A model generated the notes under the pieces. The model ran no database searches. It had not been told where the DNA came from and saw nothing but the letters and a program-made list of their open reading frames with translations. Below, in pieces: positions 55,220-64,000 of a stretch of 64,000 nt of DNA; the first letter of the stretch is position 1, and the number at the start of each line of letters is the position of its first letter. A program made the translations under genes and the position numbers. Source of the DNA: an uncultured Clostridia bacterium (GTDB taxonomy: Bacteria > Bacillota > Clostridia > Peptostreptococcales > Anaerovoracaceae); NCBI GenBank assembly GCA_938049335.1, contig CALIYX010000016.1, positions 45,851 through 109,850 on the forward strand. The letters run 5' to 3'.

Positions 55220-56014
55220 ATGCCAAGTACAGAGCGTATTTTAAATTTACTTCAGGAGATGGGACTTGCGATTCTAACATTCATAGCTGGATGGATAGTC
55301 GTAACGATTTTCATCAAAGTGCTTCGCAAGCTGCTTGAGAGATCCAAGATAGATAGGTCACTGCATACGTTTATAACTAACGGCATCAGAGTTATATTTC
55401 TGATAGTCTTAGCCATCATCATACTTCAGGAGATGGGGCTAAACACTTCATCACTGGTTACCGTACTAGGTGCCGGAGGTGCAGCTATAGCGCTTGCTCT
55501 CAAAGACAGCTTAGGTAATGTCGCAGGAGGCTTTCTCATTTTGATTAATAAGCCATTCAAGTGCGGTGATTTGATAGCAGTAAACGGAAGCGTTGATGCG
55601 ACAGGAATAGTCGATGAGATTGACCTTTTGCATACCAAGATGCACACAGGTGATAACAAGATTGTCACCGTGCCAAACGGACTAATGTCTTCTTCGGTAC
55701 TAACAAACTACACAGAGTCAGGTATAAGGCGAGTTGATAAGGTCTACAAGCTAGCTAAAGATACGGATATATCAAAGGCAAAAGAAGTTTTGATGGCAGT
55801 TGCAAAGTCAAATCCGCTTGTTCTAAGCACGCCTGAGCCTATTATCGGAGTTAGCTCTATAGATGCCTATGCGATTTCTATAGACCTAAAGCTTTGGTGT
55901 AATCCTGATGACTACTATGTGCTTGCTTACAAGATAGAGGAGGCAGCGACTGAGGCTCTTAGAGCTGCTGACATTGAGCTAGCGTATAGGAATATAGATA
56001 TTAAACTGCAGTAA
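55220..56014 (+). CDS. mscS: small-conductance mechanosensitive channel (MscS family)
   Basis: Homoheptameric channel that opens under membrane tension. Three hydrophobic segments lie within the first about 120 residues. The pore helix VLGAGGAAIALALKDSLGN and the beta domain motif INKPFKCGDLI are classic. ATG 55220 with GGGGGAG upstream gives 264 residues; the frame from 55154 adds 22 unlikely residues. It follows typA by 75 bases. Confidence 0.93.
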   Translation: MPSTERILNLLQEMGLAILTFIAGWIVVTIFIKVLRKLLERSKIDRSLHTFITNGIRVIFLIVLAIIILQEMGLNTSSLVTVLGAGGAAIALALKDSLGNVAGGFLILINKPFKCGDLIAVNGSVDATGIVDEIDLLHTKMHTGDNKIVTVPNGLMSSSVLTNYTESGIRRVDKVYKLAKDTDISKAKEVLMAVAKSNPLVLSTPEPIIGVSSIDAYAISIDLKLWCNPDDYYVLAYKIEEAATEALRAADIELAYRNIDIKLQ

Positions 56015-56074
56015 TGCAGCGATATATAGATATGACACGTTTAATTTTTAATTATAGAGAATGGGAGAAAAATG

Positions 56075-59000
56075 ATGAGAGAAATTAAGAAGTTCAAGCG
56101 TGTTCTGGTTGCTAATCGTGGCGAGATTGCAATTAGAGTGTTCAGAGCATGTCAAGAGCTTGGAATTAGAACAGTTGCAATTTACTCTGAGGAAGACAAG
56201 AACAGCTTATTCAGATTTAAGGCAGATGAATCATACCAGATAGGCAAGGGAAAGACTCCTGTTGCGGCTTACCTATCAATTGAGGAAATCATTGAGCTTG
56301 CAAAGGCTAAGGGTGTTGATGCAATTCACCCAGGCTATGGTTTCCTATCTGAGAACACAGAATTTGCAAAGGCTTGCGAAGATGCAGGAATTGAATTCAT
56401 CGGTCCTAACCACTACATGATGGATCAGCTTGGTGACAAGATTAAATCCAAGATTGTAGCAGCTAAGGTTGAGGTTCCTACTATCCCAGGTGTTGACTCA
56501 GCTATTAAGGACGAGGATGAGGCGGTTGAATTCGCAGACAGATGCGGATATCCAGTTATGCTTAAGGCAGCAGCTGGTGGTGGCGGCCGTGGTATGAGAA
56601 TCGTTAGAAGCAAGGACGATATTGTAAACGAATTCAGAAGAGCAAAGAGTGAAGCTCAGGCTGCATTTGGTATCGATGATATATTTATTGAAAAGTACCT
56701 CGAAAACCCTAAGCATATCGAGGTTCAGATTGTCGGAGATAAGTACGGCAACATCGTACATCTCTACGACAGAGACTGCTCCATTCAGAGAAGACACCAG
56801 AAGGTTATCGAGTTTACACCTTCACTTTGCCTAACAGACGAGCAGAGAAAGGCTATCTGTGATGACGCTCTAAAGATTGCAAGAGCAGTTGATTATCGCA
56901 GTGCTGGTACAGTTGAATTCCTTCTAGATTCAGACGGAAGACACTACTTCATCGAGATGAATCCTCGTATTCAGGTAGAGCACACAGTTACTGAGATGGT
57001 AACTGGTATAGATATCGTTCAGACCCAGATTCTCGTTGCTGAGGGATATGCTCTTGCTGACCCAGAAATCGGAATCGAGTCACAGGAAAGCATTCACACA
57101 AGAGGTTATGCTATCCAGTGCAGAATCACAACAGAAGACCCAAGCAACGGATTTGCTCCTGACACAGGAACTATCGAGCTTTATAGAAGTGCTTCTGGAT
57201 ACGGTATCAGACTTGACGGTGGTAATGGATTTACTGGTTCAACAATCAGTCCATACTACGACAGCCTTCTAGTTAAGGTTACTGCTACAGCGCTTACATT
57301 TGATGCAGCAAGACGCAAGGCTATCAGAGCTCTTAGAGAGACTCAGATCAAGGGCGTTAAGACAAATATCGGCTTCATCCTAAACGTTCTAAACCACGAG
57401 ACCTTCGCTGAAGGAAACTGCAACACTGGCTTCATTTCAGCGCATCCAGAGCTCATGGATATCAGAACAAAGGAAGACGTAGAGCTAAAGATTATCAACT
57501 TCCTCGGAAACAAGGTTGTTAATGAGACAAAGGGAAGAAAGCCAACCTTTGACGTACCTGTATTCCCACGCGTTAGCCCTGAGGAAATCGCTAAGCTAAG
57601 AGGAACAAAGCAGCTACTTGACGAGCAGGGACCTGAGGCAGTAAGCAAGTGGGTTCTTGATCAAAAGAGACTTTTGATTACAGATACAACAATGAGAGAC
57701 GCTCAGCAGTCACTTATGGCTACTAGAGTTCGTACAATAGACATGGAGAAGATCGCTCCAGGTACAGCGCTTTACGGAAAGGATTTCTTCTCACTTGAGA
57801 TGTGGGGCGGAGCTACATTTGATACGGCCTTCAGATTCCTTCACGAAAATCCATGGGAGAGACTTGCAACCCTAAGAAAGCTCATTCCAAACATAATGTT
57901 CCAGATGCTCGTTAGAGGTGCTAATGCTGTAGGCTACAAGAACTACCCTGATAACGTTATCAGAGAGTTCATTAAGCAGTCAGCAAAGGCAGGAATCGAC
58001 GTATTTCGTATCTTCGACTCACTCAACTGGGTAGAGGGAATGAAGATAGCTCTTGACGAGACGCTAAAGCAGGGTAAGCTTGCCGAGGCTTGCATGTGCT
58101 ACACAGGAGATATTCTCGACAAGTCAAGAACAAAGTACAATCTTGATTACTACATCAAGCTTGCTAAGGAACTTGAGTCTGAGGGTGCTCACATAATTGG
58201 TATCAAGGATATGTCTGGACTTCTAAAGCCAATGGCTGCAAGAGAGCTCATCGGAGAACTCAAGCAGGTTCTTAAGATTCCAGTACATCTACATACACAT
58301 GACACAAGCGGTAACGGTATCGCAACAGTTCTCATGGCTGCTCAGGCAGGCGTAGACATCGTTGATGCTGCATTTAACAGCATGGCGGGTCTAACATCAC
58401 AGCCTGGACTAAACTCAATCGTTGCAGCTCTTGAGCACTCATCAAGAGATACAGAAATCGCTTACGAAGGAATTCAGCAACTTTCAGAGTACTGGAGAGA
58501 TGTAAGACCAGTATATGCAAGCTTTGAGTCCGGACTACGTACACCATCTGCAGAAATCTACAAATACGAGATGCCTGGCGGACAGTATTCAAATCTAAAG
58601 GCTCAGGTAGATTCATTCGGACTTGGATATAAGTTCAATGAGGTTAAGGAGATGTATCGCAAGGTTAACCTAATGCTTGGAGATATCATCAAGGTTACAC
58701 CTACATCAAAGGTTGTCGGCGACACTGCAATCTTCATGGTTCAGAACGACATGACACCTGAGAACATCTACGAGAAGGGTAAGAGCGTAGACTTCCCAGA
58801 TTCACTAGTTTCATTCTTTGAAGGAATGATAGGTCAGCCTCTTGGAGGATTTCCAGAGGATCTACAGAAGCTAGTTCTCAAGGATAAGAAGCCAATCACA
58901 TGCCGTGCAGGTGAGCTTCTAGAGGATGAGGACTTTGATGCAATCAAAAAGCACCTAGTTGATGATCTAGGAATAGATGCAAATGAGCAGGATGTTATCA

Positions 59001-59518
59001 GTGCTGCTATCTACCCTAAGGTATTTGATGACTATATCAACTACGTTCGCAAGAATGGTGACTTCAGACACATGGGTTCTGACATCTTCTTCCACGGATT
59101 ATCAGAGGGTGAAACCTGCGAAATCAAGGTTGATGAGGGTAAGACATTTATCGTAAGACTTATCGAGAGAAGAGCTACAAACAACGAAGGCATCTGCGAG
59201 GTAGTATTCGAAATCAACGGAAACCGCAGAGTTGCAAAGGTTAAGGACGAGGACATCAAGGACTCAGTAGCTGTAGCTGTTACAAGATATGCAGACGAAG
59301 AAAACCCGATGGAAATCGGTGCAAACATCCCTGGTGCTGTAGTTAAGATTCTAATTAAGGAAGGCGATAAGGTCGAGGCAAATCAGGCTATCGCTGTACT
59401 TGAAGCAATGAAGATGGAGACAAACATCATTTCAACTACTGATGGTATCGTTGATACGGTATTCGTTAAGGAAGGTCAGCAGGTTAAGGCTGGCGAGATG
59501 ATTGCAGTACTCAAATAA
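56075..59518 (+). CDS. pyc: pyruvate carboxylase
   Basis: Biotin enzyme making oxaloacetate from pyruvate, bicarbonate and ATP. Order: biotin carboxylase (about 1-450, AAAGGGGRGMR and EMNPRIQVEHTVTEM), carboxyltransferase barrel (about 530-800, DTTMRDAQQSLMATR), allosteric linker, and biotinyl domain with the biotin lysine in EAMKMETN at about residue 1113. 1147 residues, full length. Two ATGs are adjacent; the second has better spacing from GGGAG. With ppdK it supports PEP/pyruvate/oxaloacetate cycling. A wobble-containing terminator-like hairpin follows at 59526-59558. Confidence 0.96.
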   Translation: MREIKKFKRVLVANRGEIAIRVFRACQELGIRTVAIYSEEDKNSLFRFKADESYQIGKGKTPVAAYLSIEEIIELAKAKGVDAIHPGYGFLSENTEFAKACEDAGIEFIGPNHYMMDQLGDKIKSKIVAAKVEVPTIPGVDSAIKDEDEAVEFADRCGYPVMLKAAAGGGGRGMRIVRSKDDIVNEFRRAKSEAQAAFGIDDIFIEKYLENPKHIEVQIVGDKYGNIVHLYDRDCSIQRRHQKVIEFTPSLCLTDEQRKAICDDALKIARAVDYRSAGTVEFLLDSDGRHYFIEMNPRIQVEHTVTEMVTGIDIVQTQILVAEGYALADPEIGIESQESIHTRGYAIQCRITTEDPSNGFAPDTGTIELYRSASGYGIRLDGGNGFTGSTISPYYDSLLVKVTATALTFDAARRKAIRALRETQIKGVKTNIGFILNVLNHETFAEGNCNTGFISAHPELMDIRTKEDVELKIINFLGNKVVNETKGRKPTFDVPVFPRVSPEEIAKLRGTKQLLDEQGPEAVSKWVLDQKRLLITDTTMRDAQQSLMATRVRTIDMEKIAPGTALYGKDFFSLEMWGGATFDTAFRFLHENPWERLATLRKLIPNIMFQMLVRGANAVGYKNYPDNVIREFIKQSAKAGIDVFRIFDSLNWVEGMKIALDETLKQGKLAEACMCYTGDILDKSRTKYNLDYYIKLAKELESEGAHIIGIKDMSGLLKPMAARELIGELKQVLKIPVHLHTHDTSGNGIATVLMAAQAGVDIVDAAFNSMAGLTSQPGLNSIVAALEHSSRDTEIAYEGIQQLSEYWRDVRPVYASFESGLRTPSAEIYKYEMPGGQYSNLKAQVDSFGLGYKFNEVKEMYRKVNLMLGDIIKVTPTSKVVGDTAIFMVQNDMTPENIYEKGKSVDFPDSLVSFFEGMIGQPLGGFPEDLQKLVLKDKKPITCRAGELLEDEDFDAIKKHLVDDLGIDANEQDVISAAIYPKVFDDYINYVRKNGDFRHMGSDIFFHGLSEGETCEIKVDEGKTFIVRLIERRATNNEGICEVVFEINGNRRVAKVKDEDIKDSVAVAVTRYADEENPMEIGANIPGAVVKILIKEGDKVEANQAIAVLEAMKMETNIISTTDGIVDTVFVKEGQQVKAGEMIAVLK

Positions 59519-59525
59519 CTAACAA

Positions 59526-59558
59526 AAGCGGGGCGTGTATTGCATGCCCTGCTTATTT
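59526..59558 (+). terminator. terminator-like hairpin after pyc
   Basis: AGCGGGGCGTG pairs with CATGCCCTGCT, including two G-T pairs, and is followed by a T-rich run just before the pepT ribosome site. Confidence 0.6.
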
Positions 59559-59572
59559 TTAAGGAGAAGGCA

Positions 59573-60808
59573 GTGGACAAAAAACAAAGTGTACTAAAAA
59601 ACTTTTTAACATATATCAAAATTGATACGCAGTCCGACGAAAACAGCGAGACTGTTCCAAGCACAGCAAAGCAGCTAAATCTTGCAAAGGTTTTGATGGA
59701 GGAAATTAAGGCTCTTGGAATTACAGAGGTTGAACTAGATGACAAGGGCTATATCTACGGAAAGCTAAAAGGAAATATAGATACCAAGGTTCCTACAATA
59801 GGCTTTATTGCACATATGGATACAGCGCTAGAATTTCCTTACCCAGGAGATGAGGCTCGGGTTATAGAAAACTATGATGGCGAGCCAATAACTCTCTGTG
59901 AAGGGGTGGTTTTAGATCCAGCAAGCAACGAAGCTTTGATGAATGCAAAGGGAGGAACAGTTATCGTTACTAACGGAAAGACACTTCTTGGCGGAGATGA
60001 CAAGGCTGGTGTTGCTGAGATTATGACGGCGCTAGAATACATGGTTAAGACTCCTGAATTTAAGCATGGAGATATCGCTTTTTCATTTACTCCAGATGAG
60101 GAGATTGGAACAAGTGTTGACCATTTTGATGTGAAGAAGCTTGCGGCAGATAGAGCCTATACGCTAGACGGCGCGGCACCAGATGAAATCTCATACGAGA
60201 ACTTTAATGCAGCTTCTGCTAGCCTAAAGGTTCACGGCATAGTGACACATCCTGGTGAAGCTAAGAACAAGATGAAGAATGCTCTTCACGTGGCGTGCGA
60301 GTTTGCAGAGGCGCTTCCGGCTAATGAAAGACCTGAGCATACCGAGGGCTATGAGGGCTTCTACCATTTGATGGAGATGAACGGAAACTGTGAAGAGGCT
60401 GCTTTAGAATATATAATTAGAGACCACGACATTGACAAGCTTGAACAGAGAAAGGCTTTGATGTCAAAATGCGCAGAGTTTCTAAACGAAAAGTACGGCG
60501 CAGACACTGCGGAAATTTCCTTTAAGGATTCATACAGAAACATGGCTGAGTGCATGAAGGATCACGAGGAGCATATAGAATATGCAATGGAAGCCATAAG
60601 AGAGCAGGGGCTTGATGCTAGGCCAGCTCCAATGAGAGGTGGCACCGATGGTGCCGGAATTTCGCGCATGGGAGTTCCTTGCCCTAACCTTGGAACGGGT
60701 TCCTACAACCATCACGGTAATAGAGAATACGCCGTTGTCGATGAGATGGTAATGCTCGTTGACATCATGCTCAGCGTTATATCAAAATACGCAAAAGAGG
60801 TAAGATAA
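59573..60808 (+). CDS. pepT: peptidase T (tripeptide aminopeptidase)
   Basis: Zinc M20 peptidase cutting N-terminal residues from tripeptides. Metal and catalytic motifs are IAHMDTA, GGDDKAG and TPDEEIGTS, with C-terminal MRGGTDGAGIS. The start is GTG at 59573 with AAGGAG 6 bases before; the ATG at 59540 lies in the hairpin and has no site. 411 residues. Its TAA shares an A with the next ATG. Confidence 0.93.
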   Translation: MDKKQSVLKNFLTYIKIDTQSDENSETVPSTAKQLNLAKVLMEEIKALGITEVELDDKGYIYGKLKGNIDTKVPTIGFIAHMDTALEFPYPGDEARVIENYDGEPITLCEGVVLDPASNEALMNAKGGTVIVTNGKTLLGGDDKAGVAEIMTALEYMVKTPEFKHGDIAFSFTPDEEIGTSVDHFDVKKLAADRAYTLDGAAPDEISYENFNAASASLKVHGIVTHPGEAKNKMKNALHVACEFAEALPANERPEHTEGYEGFYHLMEMNGNCEEAALEYIIRDHDIDKLEQRKALMSKCAEFLNEKYGADTAEISFKDSYRNMAECMKDHEEHIEYAMEAIREQGLDARPAPMRGGTDGAGISRMGVPCPNLGTGSYNHHGNREYAVVDEMVMLVDIMLSVISKYAKEVR

Positions 60809-61587
60809 TGAACAAAGAGAGAAAGATGGCGCTGCTGATAGATGCCGAAAATATTTCGGCCCAGTACGCCGACTATATTATAGATGAAATCACAAACTAC
60901 GGTGAATGCTCATACAAGAGAATTTACGGTAGCTGGGACAAGATTGTCCAAACAAAATGGGAGGGTCAAATAAACAAAAACTCCCTAAAGCCAATGATGC
61001 AGTTTAACAACACGAGGGGAAAGAATGCCTCGGATTCTGCTTTGATAATCGATGCGATGGATATCCTCTATCGCGGAAATGTCGATGGCTTTTGCATAGT
61101 TTCTTCGGACAGTGACTTTACTTCACTGGCTAGAAGGCTTGCTGAATCAGGGCTTCTCGTAATCGGCATGGGCGAGTCAGATAAAGCTACAGAGGCCCTA
61201 GAAAACGCCTTTGATAAGTTCGTCTACATAGATGTTCTAGCAAAGGAAGCCGAAGCCGAAAAGAAGAAGGAGGCTGATGCTGAGGCAGCAGCAGGCATAA
61301 AGCCAAGGCATGAAAAGAAGTCTGACCAGACAGGAAACATTCCAAGCAAGAAGCTAATAAGCAGCAAGATAAAGCAGATTATCATGGCAAATGAAGACCT
61401 AGGAAAGCCGACAGACCTTGGCCAAATAGGAAACGAGCTGAGCAGGCTTTACAGAAACTTTGACGTGAGATATTACGACAAAAAGGGTGGCGGAAAATAT
61501 AAGTTCCTCAGAGAATTCGTAGCTGACCTAAGAGGCCTTGAAATCGAAAGAATAGACAAGAGAGTATTCGTAAGTATAAAGAAATAG
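60808..61587 (+). CDS. NYN-domain (LabA/DUF88) putative ribonuclease with LOTUS-like C terminus
   Basis: 259 residues. The N-terminal NYN/PIN-like nuclease domain has acids in ALLIDAENIS, DSALIIDAMD and IVSSDSDFTSLARRLAE, the expected metal-binding set. A Lys/Glu/Ala linker (about 145-175) leads to a small winged-helix OST-HTH/LOTUS-type domain (LISSKIKQIIMAN onward). Such proteins are predicted RNA-binding RNases with unknown substrates. It is coupled to pepT by TAATG. Confidence 0.8.
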   Translation: MNKERKMALLIDAENISAQYADYIIDEITNYGECSYKRIYGSWDKIVQTKWEGQINKNSLKPMMQFNNTRGKNASDSALIIDAMDILYRGNVDGFCIVSSDSDFTSLARRLAESGLLVIGMGESDKATEALENAFDKFVYIDVLAKEAEAEKKKEADAEAAAGIKPRHEKKSDQTGNIPSKKLISSKIKQIIMANEDLGKPTDLGQIGNELSRLYRNFDVRYYDKKGGGKYKFLREFVADLRGLEIERIDKRVFVSIKK

Positions 61588-61636
61588 CCAAGGAAAGCCT
61601 GGTGCTAAAAAGTTCCGCGCGAGATAGGAGTAGCAA

Positions 61637-62632
61637 ATGCCTTTTGAAATAGTTAGAAATGACATAGTTAATATGAAGGTGGATGCGATTGTAAATACTG
61701 CGAATCCAAAGCCTATAATCGGTGATGGTACAGACAGAGCTATTCATTGCAAAGCGGGTGAAAGGCTTCTTATGGCGCGCAAGGAGATAGGCGATATCGC
61801 AATAGGCACATCTAAAATAACTCCTGCCTTTGATCTTGATGCAAGATATGTAATCCACACTGCTGGACCTATTTGGAAGGATGGAAAGTCAGGTGAGGAA
61901 GCACTACTAGCTTCTTGCTTTAAAAATTCGCTTAGACTTGCAAAGGAAAAGGACTGCGAATCTATTGCATTTCCTTTGATATCGAGCGGAAGCTATGGCT
62001 TTCCAAAGCCTATTGCCCTTCAAATTGCAGTAAGGGAAATAAGCGCGTTCCTGCTTGAAAACGAAATGCAAGTTTATCTTGTGGTCTTCGGAAAACAGTC
62101 GTTTGAGCTTTCGGAGAAGCTATTCAAATCCGTAAGTAGCTATATAGATGAAAACTATGTAAGCGATAAGATGAGCCTAGAGTATGGCACATCAAAGGTT
62201 AGGCGCTTTGACTACGAGGAAATGCTTTTGAGCGAATCATCTTATGAGATTACCTCGAAGATGCCAAACCTAGATGGCATGTTAAACAATCTAGACAAGG
62301 GATTTTCGGAAACTTTGCTCGATTTAATAGATAGGACAGGGAAGAAGGACTCAGAAATCTACAAGAGAGCTAATGTTGACAGGAAGCTTTTCTCTAAGAT
62401 AAGAAACAATGTAAACTATAAGCCATCAAAGGCTACTGCTTTAGCATTTGCCATAGCTCTTGAGCTTGACCTAGATGAAACAAGCGATCTTCTTTCGAGG
62501 GCTGGCTATGCGCTGTCACAAAGCAGCAAGTTTGATGTTATAGTAAAATACTTTATCGAAAATAAGAAATATGACATCTTTGAGATCAACAGTGCACTGT
62601 TTAGATTTGATCAGCCACTTTTGTGCTCATAA
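61637..62632 (+). CDS. macro-domain protein with C-terminal helix-turn-helix-like domain
   Basis: 331 residues. The macro domain (about 1-170) shows VDAIVNTANPKPIIGDGTDRAI and FPLISSGSYGFPK, the ADP-ribose-binding loops; enzymes of this fold remove or bind ADP-ribose. Residues about 225-331 form a separate helical domain (DSEIYKRANVDRKLFSKIRN) that looks like a small DNA- or RNA-binding helix-turn-helix. RBS GGAG precedes it. A GTCGCA/TGCGAC palindrome lies past the stop. Role unknown; possibly a regulator responding to ADP-ribosylation. Confidence 0.82.
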   Translation: MPFEIVRNDIVNMKVDAIVNTANPKPIIGDGTDRAIHCKAGERLLMARKEIGDIAIGTSKITPAFDLDARYVIHTAGPIWKDGKSGEEALLASCFKNSLRLAKEKDCESIAFPLISSGSYGFPKPIALQIAVREISAFLLENEMQVYLVVFGKQSFELSEKLFKSVSSYIDENYVSDKMSLEYGTSKVRRFDYEEMLLSESSYEITSKMPNLDGMLNNLDKGFSETLLDLIDRTGKKDSEIYKRANVDRKLFSKIRNNVNYKPSKATALAFAIALELDLDETSDLLSRAGYALSQSSKFDVIVKYFIENKKYDIFEINSALFRFDQPLLCS

Positions 62633-62656
62633 ATGTCGCATGGTGTGCGACCTTTG

Positions 62657-62705
62657 ATCCTCCTATATCCTTTACAATGTAGATACATTAAGGAAATAGG
62701 AGGAT
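62657..62705 (+). promoter_or_regulatory. long hairpin sequestering the ribosome binding site of the vWA gene
   Basis: ATCCTCCTAT (62657-62666) pairs perfectly with ATAGGAGGAT (62696-62705). Inside, TCCTT pairs with AAGGA and AATGTA with TACATT, giving a nearly continuous stem of over 20 pairs. The AGGAGG that should start translation at 62712 is fully buried, with the anti-SD CCTCCT on the other arm. The layout suggests an RNA switch. Confidence 0.7.
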
Positions 62706-62711
62706 TTTAAA

Positions 62712-63350
62712 ATGACAGAAATTATATTTATTCTAGACCGCAGTGGTTCTATGGAAGGACTTGAAAAAGACACTATAGGTGGATTTAATTCTATGATGAA
62801 GAAACAGGCAAGTGTGCCTGGCGATGCACTAGTAAGTACTTTGCTCTTTAATAATGAACTTGAAGTAATTCATGACCGCATAAACATCAAAGATGTCCCA
62901 GAGCTAACAAGCAAGGAATATTATGTAGGGGGAGGCACAGCTCTTTTAGATGCTGTTGGAAGTGCAATTAAACATATCTCAAAGATTCATAAGTATGCCA
63001 GAAAAGAGGATGTTCCAGAGAAAACTCTCTTTATCATAACAACTGATGGGATGGAAAATGCCAGCAGAATATTCAGCTACGAGGATATCAAAAAGATGGT
63101 TGAGCTTGAAAAATCAAAGTACGGTTGGGAGTTCATCTTCCTCGGTGCAAATATAGATGCTGCAGCTGAAGCATCTAGATACGGAATAGATTCGTCAATG
63201 GCAGTAAACTATAACTGTGATTCCAAGGGAATGAAAATTAGTTTTAAAGTTATGGAGGATGTTGTAAGAAGTTATAGAAACACATGCGAGGTTCCAAAAG
63301 AGTGGAGAAAGCTAATAGATGATGATTTTAAATCAAGAAGAAAATTCTAA
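62712..63350 (+). CDS. von Willebrand factor A domain protein
   Basis: A 212-residue soluble vWA protein with a metal-dependent adhesion site (D9-R-S-G-S in ILDRSGSM) plus the later GGGTALLD and TTDGMEN elements. It lacks signal peptide and membrane segments, so it is cytoplasmic, like the vWA proteins of tellurite/stress (TerY-type) neighbourhoods. It has its own tightly structured leader. No chaperone or protease partner is adjacent apart from the macro-domain gene 79 bases upstream. Confidence 0.85.
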   Translation: MTEIIFILDRSGSMEGLEKDTIGGFNSMMKKQASVPGDALVSTLLFNNELEVIHDRINIKDVPELTSKEYYVGGGTALLDAVGSAIKHISKIHKYARKEDVPEKTLFIITTDGMENASRIFSYEDIKKMVELEKSKYGWEFIFLGANIDAAAEASRYGIDSSMAVNYNCDSKGMKISFKVMEDVVRSYRNTCEVPKEWRKLIDDDFKSRRKF

Positions 63351-63418
63351 TGTTAAGTGCATAAATCGTTTAGAGAAATCACTACTTTCTTCTCTAGAAT
63401 GAACGAACATAAAATTTG

Positions 63419-63440
63419 AGCACCGCAAGGTGCTTTTTTT
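63419..63440 (+). terminator. Rho-independent terminator
   Basis: AGCACC GCAA GGTGCT followed by seven T ends the vWA transcript. Confidence 0.85.
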
Positions 63441-63530
63441 ATGGGGATTTTTTAATACAACTTGAATTATGCGTATTTAATGCGTATTATGAGATAAAAG
63501 GGGGTATAAATGAAAACAAAGGAGGAAAAA

Positions 63531-63923
63531 ATGAAAAATGTATATCCAATAGTATTAAAAAAAGGAAGTGAGGATAATTACATTGTATATATTCCTGATT
63601 TCAATATTAATACAGAAGGTGAAGACATGGCTACAGCTATTGAAATGGCCAGAGATGCAATTGGTATTGTGGGTATTGATATGGAAGATGAATGCGAAGA
63701 ATTGCCAAAACCATCAGCAATGACATCAATAGAAACAAATAAAGATGAGTTTATAAGTCTCGTGGATGTGGACTTTGATGAATACAGAAGAAAGAATGAT
63801 ATGAGAGCAATTAGAAAAAACTGCACGATTCCTTCATGGTTAAACTTTGAAGCAGAGAAAGAAGGTATAAATTTCTCGGCTATATTACAAGCAGCTCTTA
63901 AAGCAGAACTTAATTTGAAATAA
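63531..63923 (+). CDS. HicB-like antitoxin-family protein (no HicA seen)
   Basis: 130 residues. The N-terminal HicB fold has YPIVLKKGSEDNYIVYIPDF and then DMATAIEMARDAIGI. The C-terminal tail (IPSWLNFEAEKEGINFSAIL) forms a short ribbon-helix-helix-like DNA-binding piece. ATG 63531 has AGGAGG directly before it; the ATG at 63510 has a weaker site. HicA would normally be next to it, but none is visible within the window. It may be a solitary regulator. Confidence 0.8.
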   Translation: MKNVYPIVLKKGSEDNYIVYIPDFNINTEGEDMATAIEMARDAIGIVGIDMEDECEELPKPSAMTSIETNKDEFISLVDVDFDEYRRKNDMRAIRKNCTIPSWLNFEAEKEGINFSAILQAALKAELNLK

Positions 63924-63949
63924 TAAAAAGCCCTGAATGTTGAAATGAT

Positions 63950-64000
63950 ATGTACCCAGAATCCTGGACACATGTTATGAACTAAGCGGAACACATGGAT
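63950..64000. mobile_element. possible insertion-sequence end at the window edge
   Basis: The stretch beginning TGTACCCAGAATCCTGGACA followed by GGAACACATGG resembles the terminal region of an IS3-type element, cut by the window. No transposase is visible, so this is tentative. Confidence 0.25.

Overview
The window is chromosomal DNA from a low-to-moderate GC Gram-positive anaerobe of the Bacillota, most likely class Clostridia. The housekeeping gene orders point there: argR-recN, ruvCAB-queA-tgt, phoH-ybeY-cdd-era-recO-glyS-ppdK. Pyruvate phosphate dikinase, pyruvate carboxylase and a Gram-positive Cna_B surface protein fit the same picture. A member of the Eubacterium/Mogibacterium group is plausible, but that is inference from gene style and no marker here fixes the genus.

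Layout. 1-9271: end of a molybdopterin-oxidoreductase-like gene, divergent argR-recN, then a tight operon for Holliday-junction resolution (ruvC, ruvA, ruvB) and queuosine tRNA modification (queA, tgt), with a membrane protein and an rRNA methyltransferase. 9272-16740: an AT-rich accessory island with broken insertion sequences on both sides. It carries a three-gene operon: an m5C DNA methyltransferase, a protein with two GHKL ATPase domains (MORC-like at the N terminus, histidine-kinase-like at the C terminus), and a receiver domain joined to a helical region with an RNxxxH HEPN ribonuclease motif. A separate gene with another RNxxxH motif lies nearby. I regard this as the best candidate for an undescribed defence/signalling system. 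16917-23181: a block with strongly C-ending codons (cyclase with an internal stop, TraX-like protein, sigma-54 activator, dapF, lysA). 23233-31736: a complete type II-A CRISPR-Cas locus (cas9, cas1, cas2, csn2, 26 repeats and 25 spacers). A tracrRNA gene, found here by its anti-repeat, promoter and terminator, is divergent from cas9, and a second unexplained promoter-to-terminator RNA gene lies beside it. 31784-36221: a 1407-residue Cna_B surface protein. 36317-61587: housekeeping genes for RNA and translation, repair, central carbon metabolism and membrane functions. 61637-64000: macro-domain/HTH protein, a vWA protein whose ribosome binding site is buried in a long hairpin, an orphan HicB-like protein, and a possible insertion-sequence end at the window edge.

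How the parts fit. The II-A locus looks functional: all Cas9 catalytic residues are present, the leader ends in the II-A anchor ATTTGAG, and the repeat pairs with the tracrRNA anti-repeat. The island cassette would link DNA methylation, ATP-driven sensing, phosphorelay and RNA cleavage. That chain is inferred from motifs, not demonstrated.
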